Positions 46,901-58,542 are shown, counted from the first letter of the stretch. The stretch: DNA of 64,000 bases from Cladorhizidae sp. MBARI D1340-BT2 (GCA_028752905.1 JAQNBH010000017.1:37898929-37962928), one strand, 5' to 3'. Made by a program: numbers and translations. Notes: generated from the sequence alone by a model not told the origin.

Positions 46901-49900
46901 TGTACACCACCTAATAATGATGTGGAAGCAACATGTATACACCTAGTGATGATGTGGAAGCAACATGTACACACCTAGTAATGATGTGGTAGCAACATGT
47001 ATACACCTAGTGATGATGTGGAAGCAACATGTACACACCTAGTGATGATGTGGAAGCAACATGTACACACCTAGTGATGATGTGGAAGCAACGTGTACAC
47101 ACCTAGTGATGATGTGGAAGCAACACGTACACACCTAGTAATGATGTGGAAGCAACAAGTATACACCTAGTGATGATGTGGAAGCAACATGTACACACCT
47201 AGTGATGATGTGGAAGCAACATGTACACACCTAGTGATGATGTGGAAGCAACGTGTACACACCTAGTGATGATGTGGAAGCAACATGTATACACCTAGTA
47301 ATGATGTGGAAGCAACATGTATACACCTAGTCATGATGTGGAAGCAACAAGTATACACCTAGTGATGATGTGGATGCAACGTGTATACACCTAGTGATGA
47401 TGTGGAAGCAACATGTATACACCTAGTAATGATGTGGAAGCAACGTGTACACACCTAGTGATGATGTGGATGCAACATGTATACACCTAGTGATGATGTG
47501 GAAGCAACATGTATACACCTAGTGATGATGTAGAAGCAACATGTACACACCTAGTAATGATGTGGAAGCAACATGTATACACCTAGTGATGATGTGGAAG
47601 CAACATGTACACACCTAGTGATGATGTGGAAGCAACGTGTACACACCTAGTGATGATGTGGAAGCAACATGTATACACCTAGTGATGATGTGGAAGCAAC
47701 ATGTACACACCTAGTGATGATGTGGAAGCAACATGTATACACCTAGTGATGATGTGGAAGCAACATGTACACACCTAGTGATGATGGTGTTGCAGTGGAA
47801 GCAACAGGAACATAGCTTGAAGTAGTTGACAGAATTGTAAGAATTATAGTACATGTAACAGTAAAATTGGTCATGATAGATGCAGGAAGATCATCTACTC
47901 AGCCGCTATTCCGAGTATGGGTAGTCACTAGCCACTTGCAAATGTGTCATTCACAATCTAACTGAGGAGCTCAATGGATCAAGACGACTACACTGAGAGA
48001 GATCACAGATTGGGGAGGGTATCCAGTGAGAGCAAAGGCTGAGGAGGGAGCACAGACCAGTGGGGGCAAAGGCCGAGGAGGGAGCACAGACCAGTGAGAG
48101 CAAAGGCTGAGGAGGGAGCACAGACCAGTGAGAGCAAAGACTGAGGAGGGAGCACAGACCAGTGAGAGCAAAGAGACTGAGGAGGGAGCACAGACCAGTG
48201 AGAGCAAAGGCTGAGGAGGGAGCTCAGACCAGTGAGAGCAAAGGCTGAGGAGCACAGACCAGTGGGAGCAGAGGCTGAGGAGGGAGCACAGACCAGTGGG
48301 AGAGAAGGCTGAGGAGGGAGCACAGACCAGTGAGAGCAAAGGCTGAGGAGGGAGCACAGACCAGTGAGAGCAAAGGCTGAGGAGGGAGCACAGACCAGTG
48401 AGAGCAAAGGCTGAGGAGGGAGCTCAGACCAGTGAGAGCAAAGGCTGAGGAGGGAGCACAGACCAGTGGGAGCAAAGGCTGAGGAGGGAGCACAGACCAG
48501 TGGGAGAGAAGGCTGAGGAGGGAGCACAGACCAGTGAGAGCAAAGGCTGAGGAAGGAGCACAGACCAGTGAGAGCAAAGGCTGAGGAGGGAGCACAGACC
48601 AGTGGGAGCAGAGGCTGAGGAGGGAGAACAGCAGTGAGAGCAAAGGCTGAGGAGGGAGCACAGACCAGTGGGAGCAAAGGCTGAGGAGGGAGCACAGACC
48701 AGTGGGAGAGAAGGCTGAGGAGGGAGCACAGACCAGTGAGAGCAAAGGCTGAGGAGGGAGCACAGACCAGTGGGAGCAAAGGCTGAGGAGGGAGCACAGA
48801 CCAGTGAGAGCAAAGGCTGAGGAGGGAGCAAAGACCAGTGAGAGAGAAGGCTGAGGAGGGAGCACAGACCAGTGAGAGCAAAGGCTGAGGAGGGAGCACA
48901 GACCAGTGGGAGCAAAGGCTGAGGATGGAGCACAGACCAGTGAGAGCAAAGGCTGAGGAGGGAGCACAGACCAGTGGGAGCAAAGGCTGAGGAGGGAGCA
49001 CAGACCAGTGAGAGCAAAGGCTGAGGAGGGAGCACAGACCAGTGAGAGCAAAGGATGAGAGAAAGACAACAGCAAGGCCTAGATTTGCATTGAGAGCTGG
49101 ACATCAACAACAACTAGGTAAAAGATCAAACCACTGAGAAGAACCAGCAAATGTCTTGAAAGTAAATATGCAAGAAGGAAATTCATGACAGGCATCGACA
49201 GGTTAAGACAAAGTGGACACACCAGGAGTGAGCCTACTAATCCAATAGAGTATCCCTGAGCAGCATTGACAACGTCAGGACAGGTTGAGGCAATATGAGA
49301 GCAAGCAGCAATATCCACAGGCAGATGAGTTGAGATGCCTGGACCAGTACTCACATACACTATCAAGCCCATAATCTGTTAGTGTTTCATTTGTAATGGT
49401 CAGAGACTGTACACATTATTACTATTGACTATATAAGAACTGGGTTATAAATTACCGTAAAAGCTGGTTGTTAAGTGCATATTTCTATCAAGCGCACATT
49501 TTTTGTCAGGTGCATATCCTAATGTTGATTCACGCATTCGTCATTATTATATGCACGAGTTGCTTTACCCCACAAGCACTGATATTTTTGCTATCAGCTC
49601 ATGCAGAGGGAGACAAGCAAGCTGTTGATGGCCAAGCAAGAAACTGTTCTGAAATGGCAACGATGTCTGTCTCGAGCAAGATACCAACACCATGTCTTTC
49701 AAAGACTAGCTCTAGCCCTTGTCTTTCTCTACACGAGGCTTTTCTGCTTTGAAGAACCTCCAGGCTGTCTCATAAATGGGAAGACCTCGAATAACACTTT
49801 CCATATTAAAGTTTGCGAGCCCATGTCTAGCGTTGTGGACCTCTCAAGCCGTGCTAAGCAAGTGGTGGTAAGCTCGCGTGCTCTTGAGTACGAGCTATTT

Positions 49901-52900
49901 GTAGGCACATGTTCTTAGACGCGTGCTTCTGGTGAGGCAGTGGTTTTCTTAAAGGTTTGTATTAAAGCTGCATGACAGCTTGCTTGTATGAACAGTGTTA
50001 CTATCACCTACTGCTGATATGTTCATAGCTAAGTGCATCTGCATGATAGCTTGCTTGAACAGTGTTACTATCACCTACTGCTGATATGTTCATAGCTAAG
50101 TGCATCTGCATGATAGCTTGCTTGAACAGTGTTACTATTACCTACTGCTGATATGTTCATAGCTAAGTGCATCTGCATGATAGCTTGCTTGAACAGTGTT
50201 ACTATCACCTACTGCTGATATGTTCATAGCTAAGTGCATCTGCATGATAGCTTGCTTGAACAGTGTTACTATCACCTACTGCTGATATGTTCATAGCTAA
50301 GTGCATCTGCATGATAGCAACAGTGTTACTATCACCTACTGCTGATATGTTCATAGCTAAGTGCATCTGCATGATAGCTTGCTTGAACAGTGTTACTATC
50401 ACCTACTGCTGATATGTTCATAGCTAAGTGCATCTGCATGATAGCTTGCTTGAACAGTGTTACTATCACCTACTGCTGATATGTTCATAGCTAAGTGCAT
50501 CTGCATGATAGCTTGCTTGAACAGTGTTACTATCACCTACTGCTGATATGTTCATAGCTAAGTGCATCTGCATGATAGCTTGCTTGAACAGTGTTACTAT
50601 CACCTACTGCTGATATGTTCATAGCTAAGTGCATCTGCATGATAGCTTGCTTGAACAGTGTTACTATCACCTACTGCTGATATGTTTATTTTATGTTGAC
50701 AGGAGCACTGGCATCTGAACGTGCGCCTTTCTCTTCTTTAACTTCCACTTTCATCGCCATGAAGTTAGAAAAGATGGAAGTGGTATGTAGAGATTCAGTG
50801 TATATATATATGGCTCCCTTCACTGCTCCATGCATTTGCCCAGTGCTGGCTCCCATCACTACTCCATGCATTTGCCCAGTGCTGGATCCCATCACTGCTC
50901 ATGCACTTGCCCAGTGTGGCTCCCTTCACTACTCCATGCATTTGCCCAGTGCTGGCTCCCATCACTGCTCCATGCATTTGCCCAGTGCTGGCTCCCTTCA
51001 CTACTCCATGCATTTGCCCAGTGCTGGCTCCCATCACTGCTCCATGCATTTGCCCAGTGATGGCTCCCATCACTACTCCATGCATTTGCCCAGTGATGGC
51101 TCCCATCACTACTCCATGCATTTTCCCAGTGCTGGCTCCCATCACTACTCCATGCATTTGCCCAGTGCTGGCTCCCATCACTACTCCATGAGTGCTGGCT
51201 CCCATCACTACTCCATGCATTTGCCCAGTGCTGGCTCCCATCACTGCTCCATGCATTTGCCCAGTGCTGGCTCCCATCACTGCTCCATGCATTTGCCCAG
51301 TGCTGGCTCCCATCACTGCTCCATGCATTTGCCCAGTGCTGGCTCCCTTCACTGCTCCATGCATTTGCCCAGTGCTGGCTCCCATCACTGCTCCATGCAT
51401 TTGCAAATATAAAAACAATGTCTCGCACGACAGCAGCATGTCTGTGTCCTCGGAGTCCCTTTCTAGCCGAGTTACGCCAGTGGAAGGAAGAAAAAAAAGT
51501 TTAGCTAGAGGATTCAGATGACAAAAACAGTGCTTGATCTACGCACGTGCCTAGTTTCATCCATCCCAGTCAAGTTTCATCCCTCATCTAACCCATGCCA
51601 TCCCGGGGTTTTAGCAAACCCTCATGTGCACGTCGCAAGGAGTCGCATCACTTTAATAGAATCCAGTGTCCTCTGTGTGACATCACGAGAGGTTAGTGTG
51701 CTTTATTTAAGTTTGATGTGCTTCATTTTAGTTTCAGGTACAGGATGGACGATGAATGCTGTCAGAAACTTCCTTGGATTTAGACATTTGGAGAAGCTTG
51801 TGCCCCCCCCCTCCCTCTCTTGCTGTCTTGTATGTGAAGTACTCACAAGCTGCTCTTGCTCACTCTAATTACAGCTAAAAGCAAAAGCAGGTCGAGCTCC
51901 TTATCACCACGGTAACCACCGTTATCTTCACTGTTCATTGCTCAATAATGAGCTTGATTTGGAATACTGAGGTTGAGGTTCATAACAGGGGGAGGGGGGT
52001 CATAATTCCGGGTATTGAATGCTATCGTCACATGCAATAGCTCGAAGTGATGCAATGCAATATATTGTGATCTGGCCTTAATTAATGCACACCACAATGA
52101 ATAAGTTAACACTACAGAAAAGCATAAGAAATTTCACTCCATAAATAACAATTTCCCATTTATATTACAAAACCTTTTCAATAATCAAAATTTACTCTCT
52201 CGACGTTGCGACCAACTAGATGCTCTAGCCTTCATCAGGAATAATGACTAGATGCTCTAGCCTTCATCAGGAATAATGACTAGATGCTCTAGCCTTCATC
52301 AGGAATAATGACTAGATGCTCTAGCCTCCATCAGGAATAATGACTAGATGCTCTAGCCTTCATCAGGAATAATGACTAGATGCTCTAGCCTTCATCAGGA
52401 ATAATGACTAGATGCTCTAGCCTTCATCAGGAATAATGACTAGATGCTCTAGCCTTCATCAGGAATAATGACTAGATGCTCTAGCCTTCATCAGTAATAA
52501 TGACTAGATGCTCCAGCCTTCATCAGGAATAATGACTAGATGCTCCAGCCTTCATCAGGAATAATGACTAGATGCTCCGGCCTTCATCATGAATAATGAC
52601 TAGATGCACTAGCCTTCATCATGAATAATGACTAGATCCTCCAGGAATAATGACTAGATGCTCTAGCCTTCATCAGGAATAATGACTAGATGCTCTAGCC
52701 TTCATCAGGAATAATGACTAGATGCTCTAGCCTTCATCAGGAATAATGACTAGATGCTCTAGCCTTCATCAGGAATAATGACTAGATGCTCTAGCCTTCA
52801 TCAGGAATAATGACTAGATGCTCTAGCCTTCATCAGGAATAATGACTAGATGCTCTAGCCTTCATCAGGAATAATGACTAGATGCTCTAGCCTTCATCAG

Positions 52901-55900
52901 GAATAATGACTAGATGCTCTAGCCTTCATCAGGAATAATGACTAGATGCTCTAGCCTTCATCAGGAATAATGACTAGATGCTCTAGCCTTCATCAGGAAT
53001 AATGACTAGATGCTCCAGCCTTCATCAGGAATAATGACTAGATGCTCCAGCCTTCATCAGGAATAATGACTAGATGCTCCAGCCTTCATCAGGAATAATG
53101 ACTAGATGCTCCGGCCTTCATCATGAATAATGACTAGATGCTCTAGCCTTCATCAGGAATAATGACTAGATGCTCTAGCCTTCATCAGGAATAATGACTA
53201 GATGCTCTAGCCTTCATCAGGAATAATGACTAGATGCTCTAGCCTTCATCAGGAATAATGACTAGATGCTCTAGCCTTCATCAGGAATAATGACTAGATG
53301 CTCTAGCCTTCATCAGGAATAATGACTAGATGCTCTAGCCTTCATCAGGAATAATGACTAGATGCTCTAGCCTTCATCAGGAATAATGACTAGATGCTCT
53401 AGCCTTCATCAGGAATAATGACTAGATGCTCTAGCCTTCATCAGGAATAATGACTAGATGCTCTAGCCTTCATCAGGAATAATGACAGATGCTCTAGCCT
53501 TCATCAGGAATAATGACTAGATGCTCTAGCCTTCATCAGGAATAATGACTAGATGCTCTAGCCTTCATCAGGAATAATGACTAGATGCTCTAGCCTTCAT
53601 CAGGAATAATGACTAGATGCTCTAGCCTTCATCAGGAATAATGACTAGATGCTCTAGCCTTCATCAGGAATAATGACTAGATGCTCTAGCCTTCATCAGG
53701 AATAATGACTAGATGCTCTAGCCTTCATCAGGAATAATGACTAGATGCTCTAGCCTTCATCAGGAATAATGACTAGATGCTCTAGCCTTCATCAGGAATA
53801 ATGACTAGATGCTCTAGCCTTCATCAGGAATAATGACTAGATGCTCTAGCCTTCATCAGGAATAATGACTAGATGCTCTAGCCTTCATCAGGAATAATGA
53901 CTAGATGCTCTAGCCTTCATCAGGAATAATGACTAGATGCTCTAGCCTTCATCAGGAATAATGACTAGATGCTCTAGCCTTCATCAGGAATAATGACTAG
54001 ATGCTCTAGCCTTCATCAGGAATAATGACTAGATGCTCTAGCCTTCATCAGGAATAATGACTAGATGCTCTAACCTTCATCAGGAATAATGACTAGATGC
54101 TCTAGCCTTCATCAGGAATAATGACTAGATGCTCTAGCCTTCATCAGGAATAATGACTAGATGCTCTAGCATTCATCAGGAATAATGACTAGATGCTCTA
54201 GCCTTCATCAGGAATAATGCCTAGGTGCTCTAGCCTTCATCAGGAATAATGACTAGATGCTCTAGCCTTCATCAGGAATAATGACTAGCCTTCATCAGGA
54301 ATAATGACTAGATGCTCTAGCCTTCATCAGTGACCAACTAGATGCTCTAGTCTTCATCAGGCTATTCGAAGCATCGAGAGAGTAAAAATTCAAGTTCATT
54401 ATTGAGAAGGTCATTGTAATTTCGTTATGTCAACTGAGAGTTCATTGAGAATCTTATCTAGTGTCGTAATGCTTTGTCGAGGTTTGTATTATGCATTGGG
54501 GAAGGGAGGGAGAGGAAGACTGGTCCATCTATTGTGATCATTTCCATGGAGCACACATACTCCGAGAACCAATATTGTATACGTGAACTCCAGAGTGCTA
54601 ATAGTGTATAATATTTAGACTCAGAAGCAAAGTAACTTCCTATCTGTGACACGTGGCATTGGTTAAGAGATACATACACTCACGTATTGTCTCAATCTTT
54701 GTGTTGTCAACATTAGACAATCGCTGTCGACTTTGAAACATAAACAGGTTCTTTCCAGGGGGTCGAAGTCGCTCGCACTCCTTGCCTAAAGGAACCTTCT
54801 GAGTCTGGTTGCTGCTTAGTGCAGGGAGGTTCCCATCAGTACGGTAAGGAATAGTCATCAGCTTTGTCACTTTGGACATAGCTATTTTAACAAGTGAGGG
54901 AGAGAAAGCAACATGTGGGATTATACATCAAGTTGGAATATCTGCTTATTTATATTCTCACTGGATGGACTCCTCCCCTCCGTGGTCTTGAACTTTTCAG
55001 TCGCTCGTCGAAATCGGTGAGTCGCTTGCTGCTGAGACAATTTCCTCTCATCGAGGATCCTCCGCCTCCTTTCTTCTTCAGCTGCAACCATGCATAGGCG
55101 ACGGTCCTCCATAGCCCTGATAGACCAAGAGTTTGTTCATGCCAATAGTGAGGGTGCTTCATGTGTTTATTTAGACACTTAACATCCTAGACTTAACATC
55201 CTAGACACATAATGCACTCGAACGCACCCGATGCAGAATGCACTAAGCACATAACGCATTAAACACTAACACTAGATGCTAAAACATTAGGTGCGTTACA
55301 TAGTAGACACATAACACACTAGAACATAGCAGACCAGACATACCACACACTAAACACTAACGCACTTTGCTGCATCACACTTTAAACACTTAACACACCC
55401 GACACAAGAGACTAAACACAACATACTAGACACTAAATATTAATACACTACATACTTGAAACACATTACACAATAAACACAACATACCATGCACATAACA
55501 CACTAGACACTAACACACTAGACACTAACTTACTAACCACTAACACACTAGCCACTAATAACTAGAGACTAACACACTAAACACAATACACAATAATTTA
55601 AAACACAATAATTAGAACACACTAGACACAATATAACAAGCACTAACACACTTGACACAATAGAGCAGGCACTAACACACTAGACACAATATAGCAGGCC
55701 TAACACACTTGACAAAATATAGCAGGCCCTAACACACTTGACAAAATATAGCAGGTCCTAACACACTTGACACAATATAGCAGGTCCTAACACACTTGAC
55801 ACAATATAGCAGGTCCTAACACACTTGACACAATGTAGCAAGCCTTAACACACTTGACACAATAGAGCAGGCACTAACACACTAGACACTTCACATACTA

Positions 55901-58350
55901 ACACACAACATGCTAGAGAGGTAACATGTCAGCCAAAGTGTAACCTCTCGGAGCTGATGTATACCTTACCTCTGTCTCTGACTGGTCTGTAGGGACAATG
56001 CCTGAGATCTTTCTCGAGATACCTTAGCCTCCCTCTGTTTCTTCTGCTCCTTCTCAATGGCTTTGCACTTCCAACTGTTGTTGTTGTTGTTGTTGTTGTT
56101 GTTGTCAATGTTTACTTTAATTAAGGAGTATGACATGAACGTGACATTATGAGATTCAAATTTGGTTAGAATTCCAAGTAACCGATCCACCATAACCACA
56201 TGCAAACTCAACATCCTTACAACAGGGCGTGGCCAGCTAAGTGACGGAGTACTCCGGGCTCGATTAAAAAAAATTTAAAGAAGAAAATGAGCTCAAATTT
56301 GCTTTCATTAAAAATAAGGTCATGAGACTATGAATACAATTGTGTATATATATTTAAAACTCACAAATTAGTTAATATTCAAAGTTCATTTCCACTAGAC
56401 GCTCTAGCCTTCGTCAGGAATAATAAAATAATAATCAGCAAATTCTCAAGCTTTCAGCTTCCGGCAAGACAATCCTCTTGTTTCCTCACACCATAGTGAT
56501 GACTGGCAAAACAGCTCGAGTTGGTGGGTAGCCCACTACGCCTGGCGTGAATGTCAACCTACATCATTATTTGAATGAGATACATTGAAAATGTCCATCA
56601 AGTGAATAGTTGTTTGAGCTCCACTTCCCAGCAAGTTATCGAAGAACTTTTTTTGCTCTTGAGCCTCTGCTAGCTACAACTGGCACAACTGAGAACAGGA
56701 AGGAATTATATGAAGACAGGAAATTGGGAGTGGAGAGAGAGTGAGAGAGTGAGCTGACGTCTTTCTAATGCTAGGGTTTCTTCACTTGACCAGTCAACTT
56801 TTTGAACCCCCCCCCCCCCTCCCCTCCCCCAAAAGACCTAGTTTTTAATCTTTATTTTTTAATATTTAATATCACAATTTATTATTATTATTATGATGAT
56901 GATGATGATAATATTATGATGATGATGATAATAATAATATTGTTGTTGTTATTGAAATTGCCAGGATTTTCATTACCTGGACTCCCCATTATGTCATCAG
57001 CAGGGCTCTTCTAAACCACACCCTGCTGTGTATGGGGGGTGGGGGGGGGGGGGGGGGGGGGGGGGGGTATCCCATGCACACATGCCACAACAGCAAGCAC
57101 CATACCCACAAGGTCCTCTCATGCAATTAACAGACAAACACACAAACACACTAGCTATCATTTGGGACTTAATGAGTATTAAAGTATGCACTCTTGATCA
57201 CGGTTATTTCTCTTACCCATATATATATATATATATATACACGCATGACGGTGTTGGCAGACACAAAAACACGAAACACAACTCCCAACAGCTGCTGCAG
57301 TCAATAGCTCGCAGTCTGGTGACACACAGTAGGTAACAAACTAAAGAGTCCAAATATTGAGGTGCCAGTGGGTTTTGAGAATTATTTGCCCTTCTTGGGT
57401 TACTCAACAGTTATATATATGCCCCTTTGGAAGTGATAGTAACTATAGCACCACTACTGTTCATGTCAAAGAGTAACTCAAAGAGGTCACCATTGTATTC
57501 AGAGATGTAGCCATAAGTGCATGACTTTCTGGAATGGGATGGCAATTTGGTGCAAGCATGCTCATTAAATTTCTATTCTAATACATGTAAGTGCAACTCA
57601 TTAGCAAACAACTAAGGAGGCTTTCTTTTTAGAAGGCAAGAGTCTACTGAGTTGGTTATCAGAAAATGATTGTTGCTGAAACACAAAGGTTTAGGTGAAG
57701 AATGAATAACGATTTAGATATTTATCAAGTCTTGTTCATTTATCAAGTCTTGTTCACCACTACACTGCCACAACAAACAAATTCTAAATAATTGTGATAA
57801 CCTTAATCCTGCCCTAAATCTTGCCTGATCACCACTACACTACCACAACAAACTAATGCTAAATAATTGTGATATCCTTAATCCTGCCTAAGTCTTCATT
57901 ACTACACTGCCACAACAAACAAATTCTAAACAATTGTGATACTATTATAGCCTTAGTCCTGCCCTACCCTAGCCTGGCCTCGAGGAGCTACTGGCTTCTG
58001 CTTTGTGGAAAGCACAGCTGTGAATGTCTAAGCCTCCCCTTCACATGGTGATGGGTGGGTAGGGTACATTTAGCATTTTATCAATAATTATGCTTATTAA
58101 GAAATGCTTTGTAGACTACCTTTTTGGAAGGTGGAGCTGAAAGTGACCATTGGCTGCAGAAGAAGGTCTGCCTACAATAGCATAGGCAGCTTTACTTTGT
58201 GCAAAACAATATTATCAGTCCAGAAAACTAATAGACTCTCACAAGTAATAATTGGTACATTTTACTGCTAGCCCATAGATTAGCTTCTTCACTAGAAACC
58301 ATAGTAACTGATGAACAAGGATACGAATACGCACCAGTTCCAGTAGACAT
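43621..58350 (-). CDS. Charged Ser-rich protein, 815 aa, seven exons; possible CEP126 homologue
   Basis: Exons in order are 58350-58335, 58171-58120, 56074-55970, 55116-54962, 54881-54684, 45614-43974 and 43901-43621. All junctions have GT donors and AG acceptors, the phases agree, and the total is 815 codons plus a stop. Residues 24-105 are strongly charged and probably helical (EKEQKKQREAKVSRERSQ, then EEERRRRILDERKLSQQQ and ATHRFRRATEKF). That pattern resembles the N-terminal region of CEP126, a centrosome and ciliary-base protein; I compared it from memory only. Residues 243-348 are 18-residue repeats. RVRF (460-463) and KVRF (561-564) are possible protein phosphatase 1 docking motifs. 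The gene is complete and looks functional. The family name is tentative. Confidence 0.85.
43974..45614 (-). CDS. Main exon of the CEP126-like gene, with 18-residue repeats
   Basis: A 1641-bp exon with acceptor GCCACAG and donor AATG|GTTAGT. Early in it (about 45100-45420) a 54-bp unit encodes SVSKGVNSYQARPD-type repeats in about six to eight copies, some as MNWYQARR or GSWYQARP variants. An acidic, Ser-rich middle and two RVxF motifs follow. The repeat keeps the reading frame, unlike the intronic minisatellites. Confidence 0.9.
45615..46305. other. Intron of the CEP126-like gene, unique part
   Basis: Mostly unique. AGGCTGGTTCACAG at 45661 matches the end motif of the PIF/Harbinger-like element but I see no partner end nearby. 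AAT and AAAT runs lie at 45893-45998. Confidence 0.5.
46310..47785. repeat. 32-bp minisatellite, about 46 copies
   Basis: A 32-bp unit marked by GATGATGTGGAAGCAACATG and TATACACCTAGT, in the long intron of the CEP126-like gene. Confidence 0.97.
48008..49062. repeat. 34-bp minisatellite, about 31 copies
   Basis: A 34-bp unit marked by GACCAGTGAGAGCAAAGGCT and GAGGAGGGAGCACA. Three units make 34 codons without a stop, so - strand frames of up to 332 codons (PPQPLLSLVCAPSSAFA) are open. They are repeat artefacts. Confidence 0.97.
49063..49594. other. Unique intronic sequence
   Basis: No supported exon. TACCGTAAAAGCTGGTTGTT at 49455 followed by AAGTGCATATTTCTATCAAG looks like a transposon edge, but I did not find the matching end. 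Confidence 0.4.
49595..49869 (+). CDS. Unassigned candidate exon inside the CEP126-like intron
   Basis: A strong-looking acceptor (TTTTTGCTATCAG) at 49594 and a donor-like GTG|GTAAGC near 49869 bound an open frame of about 90 codons starting MQRETSKLLMAKQETVLK. I recognise no family. It does not join the candidate at 50703 in a compatible phase. It may be a real exon of a nested + strand gene, an old transposon piece, or chance. Confidence 0.22.
49965..50688. repeat. 67-bp minisatellite, about 11 copies
   Basis: A 67-bp unit marked by AGCTAAGTGCATCTGCATGA and TGTTACTATCACCTACTGCT. One copy near 50316 lacks about 11 bp. It stops about 14 bp before the candidate acceptor at 50702. Confidence 0.96.
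50703..50782 (+). CDS. Unassigned candidate exon between two minisatellites
   Basis: Acceptor TTTATGTTGACAG and donor GAAGTG|GTATGT bound 80 bp that can encode ALASERAPFSSLTSTFIAMK. Both splice sites are good, but the family is unknown. A possible continuation after acceptor CCCTTTCTAG at 51465 would give a short basic end. Low confidence. Confidence 0.25.
50812..51408. repeat. 36-bp minisatellite, about 16 copies
   Basis: A 36-bp unit marked by GCTGGCTCCCATCACTGCTC and CATGCATTTGCCCAGT. Its length is a multiple of three, giving several open frames on both strands that I regard as artefacts. Confidence 0.96.
51409..52155. other. Unique intronic sequence
   Basis: AT-rich to mixed sequence with short open frames (for example ending at 51521 and 51868) but no recognised domain. 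A C run occurs at about 51804. Confidence 0.4.
52160..54450. mobile_element. Foldback-like element: 32-bp array of about 66 units between inverted flanks
   Basis: The left flank (AACCTTTTCAATAATC, TTTACTCTCTCGACGTTGCG) and right flank (ATTCGAAGCATCGAGAGAGT, TTCATTATTGAGAAGGTCAT) are inverted copies of the dispersed family. Between them a 32-bp unit repeats almost perfectly for 2.1 kb. On the - strand it reads ATTATTCCTGATGAAGG, then CTAGAGCATCTAGTC: the stem half of the hammerhead-like core without GAAAC. It is the same motif as the 38-bp array at 15345-16395. Confidence 0.85.
54684..54881 (-). CDS. Exon 5 of the CEP126-like gene
   Basis: Acceptor AAAATAG and donor ATAC|GTGAGT. It encodes a segment containing MSKVTKLMTIPYRTDG and RPPGKNLFMFQSRQRLSN. 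It joins the next exon over a 9-kb intron in the correct phase. Confidence 0.88.
54962..55116 (-). CDS. Exon 4 of the CEP126-like gene
   Basis: Acceptor TCTATCAG and donor TCCA|GTGAGA. It encodes MEDRRLCMVAAEEERRRR and RKLSQQQATHRFRRATEK, the segment most like CEP126. Confidence 0.88.
55170..55925. repeat. Degenerate ACACTAGACACTAAC repeat
   Basis: About 750 bp of irregular AC-rich repeats (CACACTAGACACTAACACAC). The part at 55640-55880 is more regular, with a 32-bp unit containing CTTGACACAATATAGCAGG. Confidence 0.88.
55970..56074 (-). CDS. Exon 3 of the CEP126-like gene
   Basis: The acceptor is the end of an (AAC)n run (AACAACAG) and the donor is AGAG|GTAAGG. It encodes 34 residues including WKCKAIEKEQKKQREAK. 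Confidence 0.87.
56086..56104 (-). repeat. (AAC)n run adjoining a splice acceptor
   Basis: Part of a longer GTT repeat (about 56076-56104) whose - strand end supplies the CAG of the exon 3 acceptor in the CEP126-like gene. A usual polypyrimidine tract is missing there. Confidence 0.75.
56130..57000. other. Intronic sequence with a dispersed-family piece and simple repeats
   Basis: AGACGCTCTAGCCTTCGTCA at about 56397 belongs to the dispersed family. A C run lies at 56808-56819 and ATT/GATGAT repeats at 56878-56940. No exon. Confidence 0.55.
57041..57067. repeat. Run of 27 G residues
   Basis: One of the longest homopolymer runs in the window, preceded by GGGGGGT. It could form G-quadruplexes on the + strand and often lowers assembly accuracy. 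Confidence 0.9.
57218..57240. repeat. AT dinucleotide microsatellite
   Basis: A short run of about 11 AT repeats in the first part of the CEP126-like gene. Confidence 0.9.
57735..57972. repeat. Three diverged copies of an ~80-bp repeat
   Basis: CACTACACTGCCACAACAAA, then TAATTGTGATA and CCTTAATCCTGCC, occurs three times with moderate divergence in an intron of the CEP126-like gene. Confidence 0.8.
58120..58171 (-). CDS. Exon 2 of the CEP126-like gene
   Basis: A 52-bp exon too short for ordinary frame searches. Acceptor CTATTGTAG, donor AAAAAG|GTAGTC. It encodes RPSSAANGHFQLHLPK and links exon 1 to exon 3 in phase. Confidence 0.82.
58335..58350 (-). CDS. Exon 1 (start codon) of the CEP126-like gene
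   Basis: AAGATGTCTACTGGAACTG|GTGCGT: an ATG with a good context (AAG before it) and a donor after 16 coding bases. Phase 1 fits exon 2. Confidence 0.78.
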
Positions 58351-58542
58351 CTTGCAGCTTGCACGAAGTAAAGGTATTCGCAATCAGAAGAGATCCGAAG
58401 CACTGGCTAACTGCAACGACGGCAGACCTAGGTACACCCACTCTTTGTGGGAGGTAGTCTCACGACCGATCTGTATTTATAGGCAAAAAAAAAAAAAAAA
58501 AATCGCAAATTAAGAATAAATCTAATAGGAGCACACCATTAA
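58351..58542. promoter_or_regulatory. Probable bidirectional promoter between the CEP126-like gene and GPN2
   Basis: Only 192 bp separate the two start codons, which face away from each other. The region holds a run of A residues at about 58484-58502 and TATTTATAGG at 58472. Transcription starts cannot be placed from sequence alone. Confidence 0.65.

Noticed and set aside
48003..49113. Long - strand frames with PPQPLLSLVCAPSSAF repeats
   Set aside because: A 34-bp unit lacking stops in all three frames gives three equally long products. This is a repeat effect, not a Pro-rich protein.
50693..51521. Several 96-239-codon frames on both strands
   Set aside because: The 36-bp unit is a multiple of three. 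Only the short unique part at 50703-50782 was kept, as a low-confidence exon.
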